A stretch of 64,000 nt of DNA from VXNE01 sp965248075 (GTDB lineage: Bacteria > Pseudomonadota > Gammaproteobacteria > Pseudomonadales > Azotimanducaceae). This document shows positions 33,864-42,194 of the stretch, in pieces (within the stretch, counting starts at the first letter, position 1; every line of letters starts with the position of its first letter). The stretch spans positions 2,356,001-2,420,000 of the forward strand of contig CBDFIL010000003.1 in the NCBI GenBank assembly GCA_965248075.1, given 5' to 3'. The position numbers were made by a program, and so were the translations under genes. The notes below the pieces were generated by a model. The model saw nothing but the letters and a program-made list of their open reading frames with translations. It was not told the origin of the DNA and ran no database searches.

Positions 33864-34799
33864 CTAGAGCTCGGCGACTGCATACTGTATGTACTCTTCG
33901 TAGTCGACCCTCGGCCGCTGCCTGCCGTCGGACATCGCCTTCGCAATCTCCTTTTCTATCTCATCATCGATACGCCGGACGTCGTCGTCGGCCAGCAGCC
34001 CCATATCCATCAGCGTCTTGCGGTATCGAGGTATCGGATCGTGCTGCCGGGCCTCCTCGAGCTCACCTTCCGGTCGATATTTCTCGATGACAATCTCGCC
34101 GGGTGCGCGTTCGAAGTAGGGGCTCAACCGATAGGTTTCGGCCACGATCAAACCCGGACCGCCGCCACTTCGAGCCCTGTCGACGAATTCCCTGACCACC
34201 TCGTAGGTCGCCACGATGTCGTTGCCGTCCACGCTGCGACCGGGGATCCCGTATCCCCGGGCTCTGTCGGACAGATCGTCGAAGCGGTAAACCTTGGAGT
34301 AGCGGGTGCCTCCACAGTACTTGTTGTTCTGCAGCACAAAGATGATCGGCAGCTGCCACGCGGCAGCGATGACCATCGCTTCATGGATGGCGCCCTTGCT
34401 TGCCGTGCCTTCGCCGAAGACGCATACGCAAACCTGATCCGTCTTCCGGATCTGTGCGGCCAGGGCCATGCCGGTATACATGCCAACATCTTCCCCCAAA
34501 GCCAGACTGAACCCGATGTAGCCACGTTCGGCATCAAACAGACTACCGGAGAAGATGTCCGACAGGTCATAGCCCTCCTTGGCGAAGAGCGACGGCGTCT
34601 GTCTGAAATTGGGCTTGAACGAATCGTCACGCCTCAAGTTCGCACAGATGGCGACCGGAATGGCCTCCTCGCCTTCGCCGAGGACGAAGTTGCCGAGGCC
34701 GCTCCCTCTTCTGTACAGGTCATACATCGTCTCACCGAGCTTTCTGGACATGACCAGATTGCGATACATCGAGAGGTGTTTCTCTTTGGAAATGCTCAA
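33864..34799 (-). CDS. 2-oxoacid dehydrogenase E1 alpha-like subunit
   Basis: 311 residues from TTG 34799, with GGAGA about 10 bases upstream. The TPP motif is FGEGTASKGAIHEAMVIAAAWQLPIIFVLQNNKYCGGT. It lacks the N-terminal extension of the bkd alpha chain and is nearer in size to acetoin or pyruvate dehydrogenase alpha chains. The C-terminal LSPYFERAPGEIVIEKYRPEGELEEARQHDPIPRYRKTLMDMG is typical of the family. It lies between the SDR and the beta subunit on the same strand. The substrate is unknown. Confidence 0.85.
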   Translation of the reverse strand: MSISKEKHLSMYRNLVMSRKLGETMYDLYRRGSGLGNFVLGEGEEAIPVAICANLRRDDSFKPNFRQTPSLFAKEGYDLSDIFSGSLFDAERGYIGFSLALGEDVGMYTGMALAAQIRKTDQVCVCVFGEGTASKGAIHEAMVIAAAWQLPIIFVLQNNKYCGGTRYSKVYRFDDLSDRARGYGIPGRSVDGNDIVATYEVVREFVDRARSGGGPGLIVAETYRLSPYFERAPGEIVIEKYRPEGELEEARQHDPIPRYRKTLMDMGLLADDDVRRIDDEIEKEIAKAMSDGRQRPRVDYEEYIQYAVAEL

Positions 34800-34840
34800 A
34801 ATGACTCTCTCCTGCTGCAGGGATATTGCACCGTGCGCGT

Positions 34841-35674
34841 TCAGGCGCAGATCCCGCCATCGTGCGCAATCACTTGCCCGGAAACGTAGCTGCCGGCCTC
34901 GGAGGCCAGAAAGACGCTCAGCATTCCCAGCTCCCGTGGGTCGCCGAAGCGCTTCAGGGGGACGCTACGGACGACTCTCTTGAAGCTCTCCTCGTGTTCT
35001 TCGCGAGAAATATTCCACGACGGCACATACCACGACTCGGTGGGGCCAAAGGCGCCGGGTGCGATGCAATTCACGGTGATGTTGAACGGTGCCCATTCCC
35101 GGGACAGGGCCCGCGAAAACTGATGCACGCCGGCTTTCGAGGCGGCGTAGATGGTGCCGATATCGCCGGACCGCAGGCCCGCGACCGAGCCGATGGCGAT
35201 GATCCGTCCACTCTTCTGCTCGATCATGTGGCGGCCGACCGCGATGGCGCAGCGGACATAGCCCTTCAGGTTGATGTCGAGCATCGCCTCCCACTCTTCC
35301 TCCAGGAGAGGCGAATCGAAATGAGCCGGGGCACGAATCCTCAAGGGGGACTCACCGTCCACCAGGATCAGCGGCTTCTTGATGTCTATCCCGGCGTTGG
35401 AAACCAGGATGTCGACCTTGCCGAACTCGGCGACGGTGGCTTCCACCATCGCATCGACCTGGTCTGTCTGGCGCACATCGGTCGGGATCGCCAGACTCCG
35501 GCGGCCTTTTTCCCGGACTTCGGCACTCGTTTGCTCGATTTCCGGCAATACATCCGTCACCACGACGTCCGCCCCGGCGTCAGCCAGGGTCAGCGCGATG
35601 GCCTTGCCGATACCTCGAGCAGCCCCGGTGACGATGGCTGTCCTGCCGGCCAGGTCGAACTCTTTCAAACTCAT
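34841..35674 (-). CDS. Short-chain dehydrogenase/reductase
   Basis: 277 residues from ATG 35674, with GGAGGT 6 bases upstream. Rossmann motif TGAARGIGKAIA, then NAG (ILVSNAGID), the catalytic Ser-Tyr-Lys (IAIGSVAGL...IYAASKAG) and the C-terminal SGQVIAHDGGICA mark a classical NAD(P)-dependent SDR. An insert after NAG (KKPLILVDGESPLRIRAPAHF) is not usual and may shape the substrate pocket. It is the second gene of the - strand operon, after the 35.8-36.5 kb hydratase, and probably oxidises or reduces a hydroxy or keto CoA intermediate. Confidence 0.87.
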   Translation of the reverse strand: MSLKEFDLAGRTAIVTGAARGIGKAIALTLADAGADVVVTDVLPEIEQTSAEVREKGRRSLAIPTDVRQTDQVDAMVEATVAEFGKVDILVSNAGIDIKKPLILVDGESPLRIRAPAHFDSPLLEEEWEAMLDINLKGYVRCAIAVGRHMIEQKSGRIIAIGSVAGLRSGDIGTIYAASKAGVHQFSRALSREWAPFNITVNCIAPGAFGPTESWYVPSWNISREEHEESFKRVVRSVPLKRFGDPRELGMLSVFLASEAGSYVSGQVIAHDGGICA

Positions 35675-35757
35675 GTCTACCTCCGTCAGATGAACATCTC
35701 ACCGCACTCGGTCTTGATCCGGTCTCTACAGGAAACCTCTGATAAATCGGAGCTTCC

Positions 35758-36495
35758 CTAGCGGCCGAAGCCCTCCAGGCGAGCGGCGAGTCCAGGCTCG
35801 CGCCCGGGGCTGTGCTCCCGTTCGAAACCGAGCCCTGCCTCGAGTCCGTGGTTCAGCCCCTCGTTGAGCAGCATCTTGTCCGCACGCAGCGTGAACCAGG
35901 AATTCTCCAGGAAGGAGCGAGCCATTGCCCTGGCTTCATCCAGTAGCGCGTCTCGCGGCACGCAGCGGTTCGCAAGGCCGAGTGCGACGGCTTCCTCGCC
36001 GTTCACGACCCGCCCGCTGAACATCAACTCGCGCGCACTCAGGAGACCGACGCGGCGGGGCAGGCGCTGGGTCATGCCCCAGGTGGGCGACATGCCCCAC
36101 TTGCCGTGGGTGTCCGCGAAGCGGGCGTCCTCGGCGGCCACCAGCAGGTCGCATGCAAGCGCCAGTTCCAGCGAACCCGTATAGCAGTGCCCCTGCACCG
36201 CGGCGATGACGGGCTGCGGCAGGTGTTCGATAGCCTCCAGCGTCTCGGCCTGGTAATGCGCGGTAGGCGCCTGCTCGCCGGCTCGTATCGCCTTCAGGTC
36301 GTTCCCGGCCGAGAAGGACCGACCGTTGCCGCGGAGAATGACGCAGCCGATCGAGTCGGTCTCACCGGCAAGAGCGTCCAGGTGTCCGCGTAGCTCGACG
36401 AACAACGCCGGATTGAGGGCATTCAGCGCTTCCGGACGGTTGAGGGTAAGGATGCACAGACCATCGTCGTCCTCGCGCAACACCAGTTGGGTCAT
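35758..36495 (-). CDS. Enoyl-CoA hydratase/isomerase family protein (second)
   Basis: 245 residues from ATG 36495 (MTQLVLREDDDGLC); the frame is open further upstream without crotonase-like sequence. Marks are LTLNRPEALNALNP, GNGRSFSAGNDLK, AAVQGHCYTGSLELALACDLLVAA and THGKWGMSPTWGMTQRLPR. It lies 83 bases before the SDR on the same strand and may open the operon. It is not closely similar to the 32 kb hydratase, so the pair is probably not a recent duplication. Likely role: hydration or isomerisation of an unsaturated acyl-CoA. Confidence 0.85.
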   Translation of the reverse strand: MTQLVLREDDDGLCILTLNRPEALNALNPALFVELRGHLDALAGETDSIGCVILRGNGRSFSAGNDLKAIRAGEQAPTAHYQAETLEAIEHLPQPVIAAVQGHCYTGSLELALACDLLVAAEDARFADTHGKWGMSPTWGMTQRLPRRVGLLSARELMFSGRVVNGEEAVALGLANRCVPRDALLDEARAMARSFLENSWFTLRADKMLLNEGLNHGLEAGLGFEREHSPGREPGLAARLEGFGR

Positions 36496-36808
36496 GGCGT
36501 CCTGCCGTGGTCGTTCGAAGACCGGAGAGCGTAAGCGAGTTTGCGCCGTGCGGTCTACCCGCTGATGGGTTGCGCCCGGCGCGGGTGCGCCAGGACGTCG
36601 CACTGATGGATGGGAACACCGGCACCCGCATGCCCAATGCACTCTCTCCATGCAGCAGGGGTGTCGGTCCGAAAGCGCGCGGACTGTATACGATCTATCG
36701 GGTCGTGCGTGTCTTCCGTGCGCCTTATTGGGGCATGGTGACGCGAGAGGGGTGTTGGGCCCGCCTCAAGGGGTGTCCGCACCGGTTCCGATGCGTGGCC
36801 TGTGGCGG
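36496..36808. other. 313-bp gap without a recognised feature
   Basis: This lies between the end of hisG and the start of the hydratase, both on the - strand. The hydratase promoter should be here, but I see no clear -35/-10 pair, hairpin or conserved small frame. Confidence 0.5.
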
Positions 36809-37684
36809 TCAGTCGATGATCTTGTTGATCGGGTACTCGACGATGCCGCGCGCGCCGGCGGCCTTCAGACGGGGAATCAGGGAGCGCACCACGGCTTCGT
36901 CGATGATCGTGTTGACGGCGATCCAACCTTCCTTGGAGAGCCTGGAGATGGTCGGGTTCTGCAGCGCCGGCAGCAAGGCGGAGACGGCCTCGAGATCCTC
37001 CTGGCGGGCATTGAGCATCAGGCCGACCTTGCCTTCCGCGGCGAGGCACGAGCGCAGCATGAGGGCGATATTGTCGAGCTTCTCTACCTTCCAGGGATCG
37101 TCCATCGAGGCGTGGTTCGCGATGAGCCGGGGCGTGCTCTCGAGGACTTCGTCGACGATGCGCAGGTTGTTCGCGCGAATGGAACTGCCCGTCTCGGTCA
37201 CTTCCACGATCGCGTCGGCCAGGCGCGGCGGCTTCGCCTCGGTGGCGCCCCAGGAGAACTCGACGTGGGCGTCCACGCCATGCCGTTCGAGGTACGCCCG
37301 GGTGACGCGCACGACCTCGGTGGCGATGCGCTGTCCGGCCAGGTCCGAGACGCTCTGAACGGGGGAGTCCGAGGGCACGCACAGCACCCACCGGGCGGGG
37401 CGGCGGCTGACCTTGGAAAAGCGCAGTTCGCACAGTTCCCGTACGTCGGCGCCGGTCTCGATCACCCAGTCGTGGCCGGTGATGCCGGCGTCGAGTACCC
37501 CCTGCTCGACATAGCGCGCCATCTCCTGGGCGCGCACCATCAGGCAGTCGATCTCGTCGTCGTCGACGTTCGGATAGTAGGAGCGCGAGGAGAACGTGAT
37601 CGCGTAACCGGCGCGCTCGAAGAGGTCCCGCGTCGCTTCCTGCAGGCTGCCGGCCGGAATGCCGAGCTTCAGCACGTTGCTCAT
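36809..37684 (-). CDS. hisG: ATP phosphoribosyltransferase (long form)
   Basis: 291 residues from ATG 37684. It catalyses the first step of histidine synthesis, joining ATP and PRPP. Visible marks: KLGIPAGSLQEATRDLFERAGY, DAGITGHDWVIETGADV, and the PRPP-binding segment ADAIVEVTETGSSIRANNLRIVDEVLEST. The ~75-residue C-terminal regulatory domain (GKVGLMLNARQEDLEAV... EYPINKIID) shows the long form, which is self-sufficient without HisZ and is feedback-inhibited by histidine. The start overlaps the hisI stop by 4 bases (ATGA), so the two are coupled. No other his genes are nearby. Confidence 0.93.
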   Translation of the reverse strand: MSNVLKLGIPAGSLQEATRDLFERAGYAITFSSRSYYPNVDDDEIDCLMVRAQEMARYVEQGVLDAGITGHDWVIETGADVRELCELRFSKVSRRPARWVLCVPSDSPVQSVSDLAGQRIATEVVRVTRAYLERHGVDAHVEFSWGATEAKPPRLADAIVEVTETGSSIRANNLRIVDEVLESTPRLIANHASMDDPWKVEKLDNIALMLRSCLAAEGKVGLMLNARQEDLEAVSALLPALQNPTISRLSKEGWIAVNTIIDEAVVRSLIPRLKAAGARGIVEYPINKIID

Positions 37685-38067
37685 GTCCGGCTCCCGTACA
37701 CCGTCTCGGGATCGAAGACCCGTTCGGCGATGACCGTGACCGCTCCCGTGGCGGGATCGATCTCGCGGAAGAAGCAGCTCGCGTAGCCCTCGTGGCACGC
37801 CGCACCGCCGACCTGCTCCACCTTGAGCAGGATCGTGTCGGCATCGCAGTCGTAGAACACCTGCCGCAGATGCTGGACGTGGCCGCTCGTCTCGCCCTTG
37901 CGCCACAGCCCGTTGCGACTGCGACTGAAATAGCAGACGCGACGCGTGCGCAGGGTCTCCGCCCAGGCGTCGGCATTCATGTAGGCGAGCATCAGCACGG
38001 CGCCCGTCTCGGCGTCCTGCGCGATGGCCGGTAGCAGCGGCGATTTTTCGAAGTCGGGACCGTCCAT
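37681..38067 (-). CDS. hisI: Phosphoribosyl-AMP cyclohydrolase
   Basis: 128 residues. It opens the adenine ring of PR-AMP in histidine synthesis. Family marks are DAETGAVLMLAYMNADAWAETLRTRRVCYFSRSRNGLWRKGETSGH, the metal-binding DCDADTILLKVEQVGGAACHEG and a second Cys in YASCFF. It is a stand-alone HisI without the HisE pyrophosphohydrolase domain. It precedes hisG in an unusual two-gene his operon. Confidence 0.93.
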   Translation of the reverse strand: MDGPDFEKSPLLPAIAQDAETGAVLMLAYMNADAWAETLRTRRVCYFSRSRNGLWRKGETSGHVQHLRQVFYDCDADTILLKVEQVGGAACHEGYASCFFREIDPATGAVTVIAERVFDPETVYGSRT

Positions 38068-38175
38068 GGGGCCGGCGCTCCGCGGCGCGGGTCGAACGAG
38101 GGCGCGAATGCTATCTGGATGGTCGTTTGGTGTCGAATGGTCCGCTGCCTGTGTCCGCCGCCTGACGAGACTGCC

Positions 38176-38203
38176 TTGACAGACGCCGGGGTATGACCAT
38201 ACT
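38176..38203 (+). promoter_or_regulatory. Promoter and operator of the RHH-PIN operon
   Basis: TTGACA (38176-38181), a 16-17 base spacer and a -10-like CATACT (38198-38203). The inverted repeat GTATG-AC-CATAC (38191-38202) overlaps the -10 box, and another GTATG half-site abuts the start codon. This is a typical site for autorepression by a ribbon-helix-helix antitoxin. The predicted start of transcription falls at or next to the ATG at 38210, so the mRNA may be leaderless. Confidence 0.5.
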
Positions 38204-38209
38204 CAGGGT

Positions 38210-38494
38210 ATGGCCACAGTTACCGTGCGATCGACGTACTCGCTGGATCTGGACACCGTCCGGCGGCTGGAGGACTTGGCAAGGCAATGGAATACGTCCA
38301 AGTCCGGCGCCCTGCGGCGCGCAATCAAGGTGGCGTCGGAGCAGGCGCGTCCGGCGAGCAACGAGAAGCTCCAGGCCCTGGATGAGTTGAGGCGGCTGCT
38401 CGCGTTGGATGCCGACAGCGCGGCCGAGTGGTGCCGGGAGGTGGAACAGGAGCGGGCTGCATGGGAGCGTCGCATGAGTCGCCAATCCCGATGA
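38210..38494 (+). CDS. Ribbon-helix-helix antitoxin
   Basis: 94 residues. The N terminus, TVRSTYSLDLDTVRRLEDLARQWNTSKSGALRRAIKVA, is a beta strand followed by two helices, as in CopG/MetJ-type antitoxins. The C-terminal helical part (NEKLQALDELRRLLALDAD, EVEQERAAWERR) would wrap the toxin. Its stop overlaps the ATG of the PIN gene (ATGA). It probably neutralises the toxin and binds the upstream GTATG repeats. Confidence 0.82.
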   Translation: MATVTVRSTYSLDLDTVRRLEDLARQWNTSKSGALRRAIKVASEQARPASNEKLQALDELRRLLALDADSAAEWCREVEQERAAWERRMSRQSR

Positions 38495-38862
38495 TTCACG
38501 TCGATACGAGCTTTCTGATCGATGCGCTGACAGGGGGCTCGCCCGCTGCCAGCAAGCTGGATGCGTGGGTGGCGGCGGATCAGATCATCGCCATGAGTGC
38601 GGTCGCCTGGACGGAGTTTCTGTGCGGGCCGCTGGATGCCAGGGCAGCTTCGCTCGCGTCGGGGATCGTCGAACGGCGAGTCGACTACACGGCGGAAATG
38701 GGCGCGGTCGCGGCGCGCTTGTTCAACAAGACCGGGCGGCGGCGCAATTCCCTGCCGGATTGCATGATCGCGGCCGCCGCGATCGCCGAGGGCACTGCCA
38801 TCGCCACCGGCAATCCCCGGAACTTTTCGAGATTCGAGGAATACGGGCTGGCCCTGGCGTAA
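38491..38862 (+). CDS. PIN-domain ribonuclease toxin (VapC-like)
   Basis: 123 residues from ATG 38491. The PIN acidic residues are visible: MIHVDTSFLIDAL (first Asp), AVAWTEFLCG (Glu) and LPDCMIAAAAIAEGTAIATGNPRNFSRF (third Asp with the usual ending). Such toxins cleave tRNA or rRNA when the antitoxin is lost. The ATG overlaps the antitoxin stop, giving coupled translation. All key residues are present, so it is probably active. Confidence 0.87.
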   Translation: MIHVDTSFLIDALTGGSPAASKLDAWVAADQIIAMSAVAWTEFLCGPLDARAASLASGIVERRVDYTAEMGAVAARLFNKTGRRRNSLPDCMIAAAAIAEGTAIATGNPRNFSRFEEYGLALA

Positions 38863-38890
38863 GGGCTTCATCCGGCAGCCCCGGGCTGCA

Positions 38891-39547
38891 TCATTGCCGG
38901 CGTGCTCCTTCTTCTGGTCGCCAGTCCGCCACCTCCCCGCGAGGGGGAATCGGCAACTCCCGGATGCGCTCGTCCACATCGTCGAACTCGAGGCGCAGCG
39001 CCTTGCACATCACGGCGTGCAGGTTGTAGCTCAATACGTGATACGTCAGCTCGAGGATGTCTTCGTCTGAGAGGTGCTCGTGCAGCGCGGCGAACAGCTT
39101 GTCCGACGCGCGGCCGCCCTGCAGGATCAGGGCGTCGGTCCAGGCGAGGACGGCCCGGTCCCGGGCGTCGAAACAGTCGGCGACCTGCCAGTGGGGCATG
39201 GCGGCGATCTGTGCCTCGGAGATGCCGAAGGCGCGGGCCGCCTTGCAGTGCTGCGAGAACACGAACTGGCTCGCCTGCGTGTAGCCGGTGCGCAGGATGC
39301 CAAGTTCGCGAACCCGGGGCTCGAGGCGGCTGATGCTCTTGTCGCTGAACATCCCGAACATGCCGAACTGGGCGGTGGCGTGGTCGAAGAGATAGGGCAC
39401 GAGCGCGAATACCGTCCACCAGTTCCCGGGTGTGCCCGTCGCCGTCCCCGGCTGCGCCACGGGGTCGCGGTCTCCGAACAGGGACCGGTAGTACTTGCGC
39501 ACGTTCTCGGGTGCTTCCGCCAGTGGAACTTCTCTCAGTCTGGGCAT
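38891..39547 (-). CDS. Carboxymuconolactone decarboxylase (AhpD-like) family protein
   Basis: 218 residues from ATG 39547 (MPRLREVPLAEAPENVRKYYRSLFG). The fold is shown by LEPRVRELGILRTGYTQASQFVFSQHCKAARAFGISEAQIAAM and later LTYHVLSYNLHAVMCKALR. AhpD-type peroxidases have a Cys-x-x-Cys here; this protein has Ser-Gln-His-Cys, so the redox pair is absent, as in many family members of unknown role. It lies convergent with the PIN toxin and divergent from the VOC protein. The reaction is unknown; a lyase or hydrolase step in catabolism is possible. Confidence 0.78.
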   Translation of the reverse strand: MPRLREVPLAEAPENVRKYYRSLFGDRDPVAQPGTATGTPGNWWTVFALVPYLFDHATAQFGMFGMFSDKSISRLEPRVRELGILRTGYTQASQFVFSQHCKAARAFGISEAQIAAMPHWQVADCFDARDRAVLAWTDALILQGGRASDKLFAALHEHLSDEDILELTYHVLSYNLHAVMCKALRLEFDDVDERIRELPIPPRGEVADWRPEEGARRQ

Positions 39548-39657
39548 GGTGGTTCTCCTGCAAGGTGTTCGGGGCAGACAGCCGGCCCGTTCGACATTGA
39601 CATCCCAACCGCAAGTCACTCAAATCGACCGGGCTTCCGCAAGAGCGCTACGAACCC

Positions 39658-40188
39658 ATGCCGACCAACGAGAAGTTCGAGATCCGCGGCATCGATCACC
39701 TGGCCCTGGTGTGCAGGGACATGAAGAAGACCGTGGATTTCTACTGCGGCACACTCGGCATGCCGCTCGTCAAGACCATCGATCTGCCCGGGGGCGGCGG
39801 CCAGCACTTCTTCTTCGACATCGGCAACGGCGACCTGCTGGCCTTCTTCTGGTTTCCCGACGCGCCGGAGAGCATCCCCGGGGTGACCCACGCCGGCGAC
39901 GGCAAGCTGGCCTCCGCCCACGCGTCCATGAACCACGTCGCTTTCAATGTGCCGGCGGAGAAGCTCGACGAGTACCGGGCGAAGCTGGCGGAAGCCGGGG
40001 TCGAGGCGACCGATGTCGTGAACCACGACGATTCGGAACGGCAGGCGAGCCGCACGCGGACGGACAGCACGTTCGTCCGCTCGGTGTACTTCCGCGATCC
40101 GGACGGGATTCTGCTGGAGTTTGCGGCCTGGACCCGGGCACTCGACGAGCGGGATGTGAACGTGGAGCCGGTCGCCGCCGAGGCCTGA
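39658..40188 (+). CDS. VOC-family (glyoxalase/extradiol dioxygenase fold) protein
   Basis: 176 residues. Two beta-alpha-beta-beta-beta modules are visible. The likely metal ligands are His in GIDHLALVCRD, His in MNHVAFNV and Glu in DPDGILLEFAAW. The GGGGQHFFFDIGNGDLLAFFWFPD segment is typical of the glyoxalase/bleomycin-resistance group. It is the first of two + strand genes with the flavin-type enzyme that follows 17 bases later, so both may serve one catabolic pathway for a cyclic or aromatic compound. Confidence 0.83.
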   Translation: MPTNEKFEIRGIDHLALVCRDMKKTVDFYCGTLGMPLVKTIDLPGGGGQHFFFDIGNGDLLAFFWFPDAPESIPGVTHAGDGKLASAHASMNHVAFNVPAEKLDEYRAKLAEAGVEATDVVNHDDSERQASRTRTDSTFVRSVYFRDPDGILLEFAAWTRALDERDVNVEPVAAEA

Positions 40189-40205
40189 TTCTCGTGGCCG
40201 GAGCG

Positions 40206-41369
40206 ATGCAGGAAGCCGACCTCATTGGAAGCATCGAGGCGCTGACACCGTTCGTCGAGCAGCACGCCGCGGACGCGGAACGCGAAAGAAAGCCCGTGGA
40301 CGCGGTCATGGACGCCATCGAGGCCACCGGCGCGTACCGCTATTTCGTCCCGAAGCGGTTCGGCGGCTTCGAGTTCAGCGTGGAAGGGTTCGCGCGCATC
40401 GGCATGTCGCTCGGCGAGGCCTGTCTCTCCACCGCCTGGGTCACCACGTTCTGCATGGAACACAACTGGATCCTCGCGCAGTTCAATCGCGAGGCGCAGG
40501 AAGAGATCTTCGGCGGCCAGCCCTACATCATCGCTCCCGGCATGCTCGCGCCCACGGGCATGGCGGCGCCCGAAGACGGCGGCTTCCGGCTGAGCGGACG
40601 CTGGGAGTGGAGCACCGGCATCATGCACGCGGACTGGGTCCTGGTGGGCGCCATCACGGCGGGCGGCGATCCCGAGCGACCGGATGTCGGCATGTACGTC
40701 GTGCCCCGGAGCGAGGTGACCGTACTCGATACGTGGAACACGGCCGGCATGGTGGGCACCGGCAGCAACGACGTGCAGATCGAGGACGTGTTCGTACCCG
40801 CCCATCGGCGGTTGAGCATGACGGCAGTCCGGGACGGCGCGACGCCGGGGGCCGGTTGGCTCGATACAGCCCTGTATCGGATGCCGATGCTGCCGTTTCT
40901 GGCCCTGACCGCGGGGGCGCCGGCCGTGGGCGCGGCCCGCAAGGCGGTGCGGCTTTTTCGGGAGCGCGTCGCGGAGCGCATGCTGTTCGGTACCCGGGGC
41001 AAGCAGGACGCCCGTCCCGTCACGCAGGCGTGCCTGGGTCGTGTGGCGGCCCGCATGGCCAACGCGGAAACGCAACTGATGGCGTTGGGCGCCGAGGTCG
41101 CCGCCAGCGGCACGCCGGAAGAACCAATTCCGCTGGTGGAACGCGGAGCGTTGCGGGTCCGGATCGGGCTCGTGGTACGCGAGGTGCGCGAGATCGTCAC
41201 CGAAGTTCTGGAGGCGAGCGGCGCCCATGCGCAGTTCCTGGACAATCCCCTGCAGCGGATTCAACGAGACCTGAACACGCTGTCGGGCCATACCATATTC
41301 GACCTGGACGTGGGTACCGAGGTGTACGGGCGACTGCTGCTGGGATATTCGGCGAACGGACCGATCTGA
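40206..41369 (+). CDS. Acyl-CoA dehydrogenase-fold flavin monooxygenase (HsaA-like)
   Basis: 387 residues from ATG 40206; GTG 40194 is possible. The segments ATGAYRYFVPKRFGGFEFSVEGFARIGMSLGEACLSTAWV, GGFRLSGRWEWSTGIMHADWVLVGAI, DTWNTAGMVGTGSNDVQIEDVFVP and the C-terminal LEASGAHAQFLDNPLQRIQRDLNTLSGH match group D flavin monooxygenases such as HsaA, which hydroxylate phenolic steroid intermediates. The acyl-CoA dehydrogenase Glu is not evident. A partner flavin reductase would be needed and is not adjacent. Together with the VOC protein it suggests degradation of a ring compound. Confidence 0.82.
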   Translation: MQEADLIGSIEALTPFVEQHAADAERERKPVDAVMDAIEATGAYRYFVPKRFGGFEFSVEGFARIGMSLGEACLSTAWVTTFCMEHNWILAQFNREAQEEIFGGQPYIIAPGMLAPTGMAAPEDGGFRLSGRWEWSTGIMHADWVLVGAITAGGDPERPDVGMYVVPRSEVTVLDTWNTAGMVGTGSNDVQIEDVFVPAHRRLSMTAVRDGATPGAGWLDTALYRMPMLPFLALTAGAPAVGAARKAVRLFRERVAERMLFGTRGKQDARPVTQACLGRVAARMANAETQLMALGAEVAASGTPEEPIPLVERGALRVRIGLVVREVREIVTEVLEASGAHAQFLDNPLQRIQRDLNTLSGHTIFDLDVGTEVYGRLLLGYSANGPI

Positions 41370-41448
41370 AGGCAGCGACGGCGCGTCAGGGCATGGCTCT
41401 GGAGTTTCGCGCCAGCGACCCGCAGGGTCGCGCTAACATGTCGCGGTC

Positions 41449-42069
41449 ATGACCAACGTACCCATCCGGTGCGCCTGCGGCGCCGTGCGCGGAGTCGTCC
41501 ATGAGATGACGCCATCCACCTCCAATCTCGTGGTCTGTCATTGTCTCGACTGCCAGGCGTTTGCCCACTACCTCGGGCAGGCCGAAGACGTACTCGACGC
41601 GCAGGGTGGCACGCAGGTACTGCAGATCTCGCCGGGGCAGGTCGAGTTCACCGCAGGCGTCGAACACCTGAAGTGCCTGCGCCTGACGGACGGTGGACCG
41701 TTCCGTTGGTACGCAGGCTGCTGCAGGACGCCCATCGGCAACACGCCGGCGTCGTGGCGCGTCTCGTTCCTCGGCCTGATTCCCCGATGCCTGGACGCGA
41801 GTGGAATCGAGTCTTCGCTCGAGGCGGCGACCGGGCCGGTGCGCATGCACGTCTACAGGAACGGCGCCCCCGATCCGAAGGCGCTCGAGGGCCTGCCGGG
41901 ACCTTCTCCCTGGAAGATGATGGGCTTCGGGCTGTCGGTGCTCGGTGCGATGCTGAGTGGCAGGTATCGGAACACGCCGTTTTTCGACACGACCGGCGAG
42001 CCCGTCGTGCGGCCGCACCGGGTCGAAGGCGAGGAACGCGCCAAGCTGCCGCCGTACGCCGGTACGTAG
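41449..42069 (+). CDS. DUF6151 (GFA-like) family protein
   Basis: 206 residues. The N terminus has zinc-type Cys groups, IRCACGAVRG and VVCHCLDCQAFAHYLG, as in glutathione-dependent formaldehyde-activating (GFA) folds. FRWYAGCCRTPIGNTPA and the C-terminal YRNTPFFDTTGEPVVRPHRVEGEERAKLPPY are characteristic of DUF6151. The function is unknown. It starts a four-gene block with the dehalogenase, DsbA-like and PiT-like genes. A truncated copy of its C-terminal half lies at 48.17-48.54 kb. Confidence 0.82.
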   Translation: MTNVPIRCACGAVRGVVHEMTPSTSNLVVCHCLDCQAFAHYLGQAEDVLDAQGGTQVLQISPGQVEFTAGVEHLKCLRLTDGGPFRWYAGCCRTPIGNTPASWRVSFLGLIPRCLDASGIESSLEAATGPVRMHVYRNGAPDPKALEGLPGPSPWKMMGFGLSVLGAMLSGRYRNTPFFDTTGEPVVRPHRVEGEERAKLPPYAGT

Positions 42070-42194
42070 CGTCCGTCACGGGCATCCCGACCCAGGCTCT
42101 TCGCAAGCGGGTCAGGGTTGTCGCCGTCGCGGTATAGACCGGGCCCTGCCCGCCCGCATAGGCTGCGCGACTCGTTTGTCCCAAGGATCCAGAC

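Noticed and set aside
39741..41291. 516-residue open frame on the - strand
   Set aside because: It is antisense to the VOC and flavin-monooxygenase genes, both clear by motif. No recognisable domain is seen.
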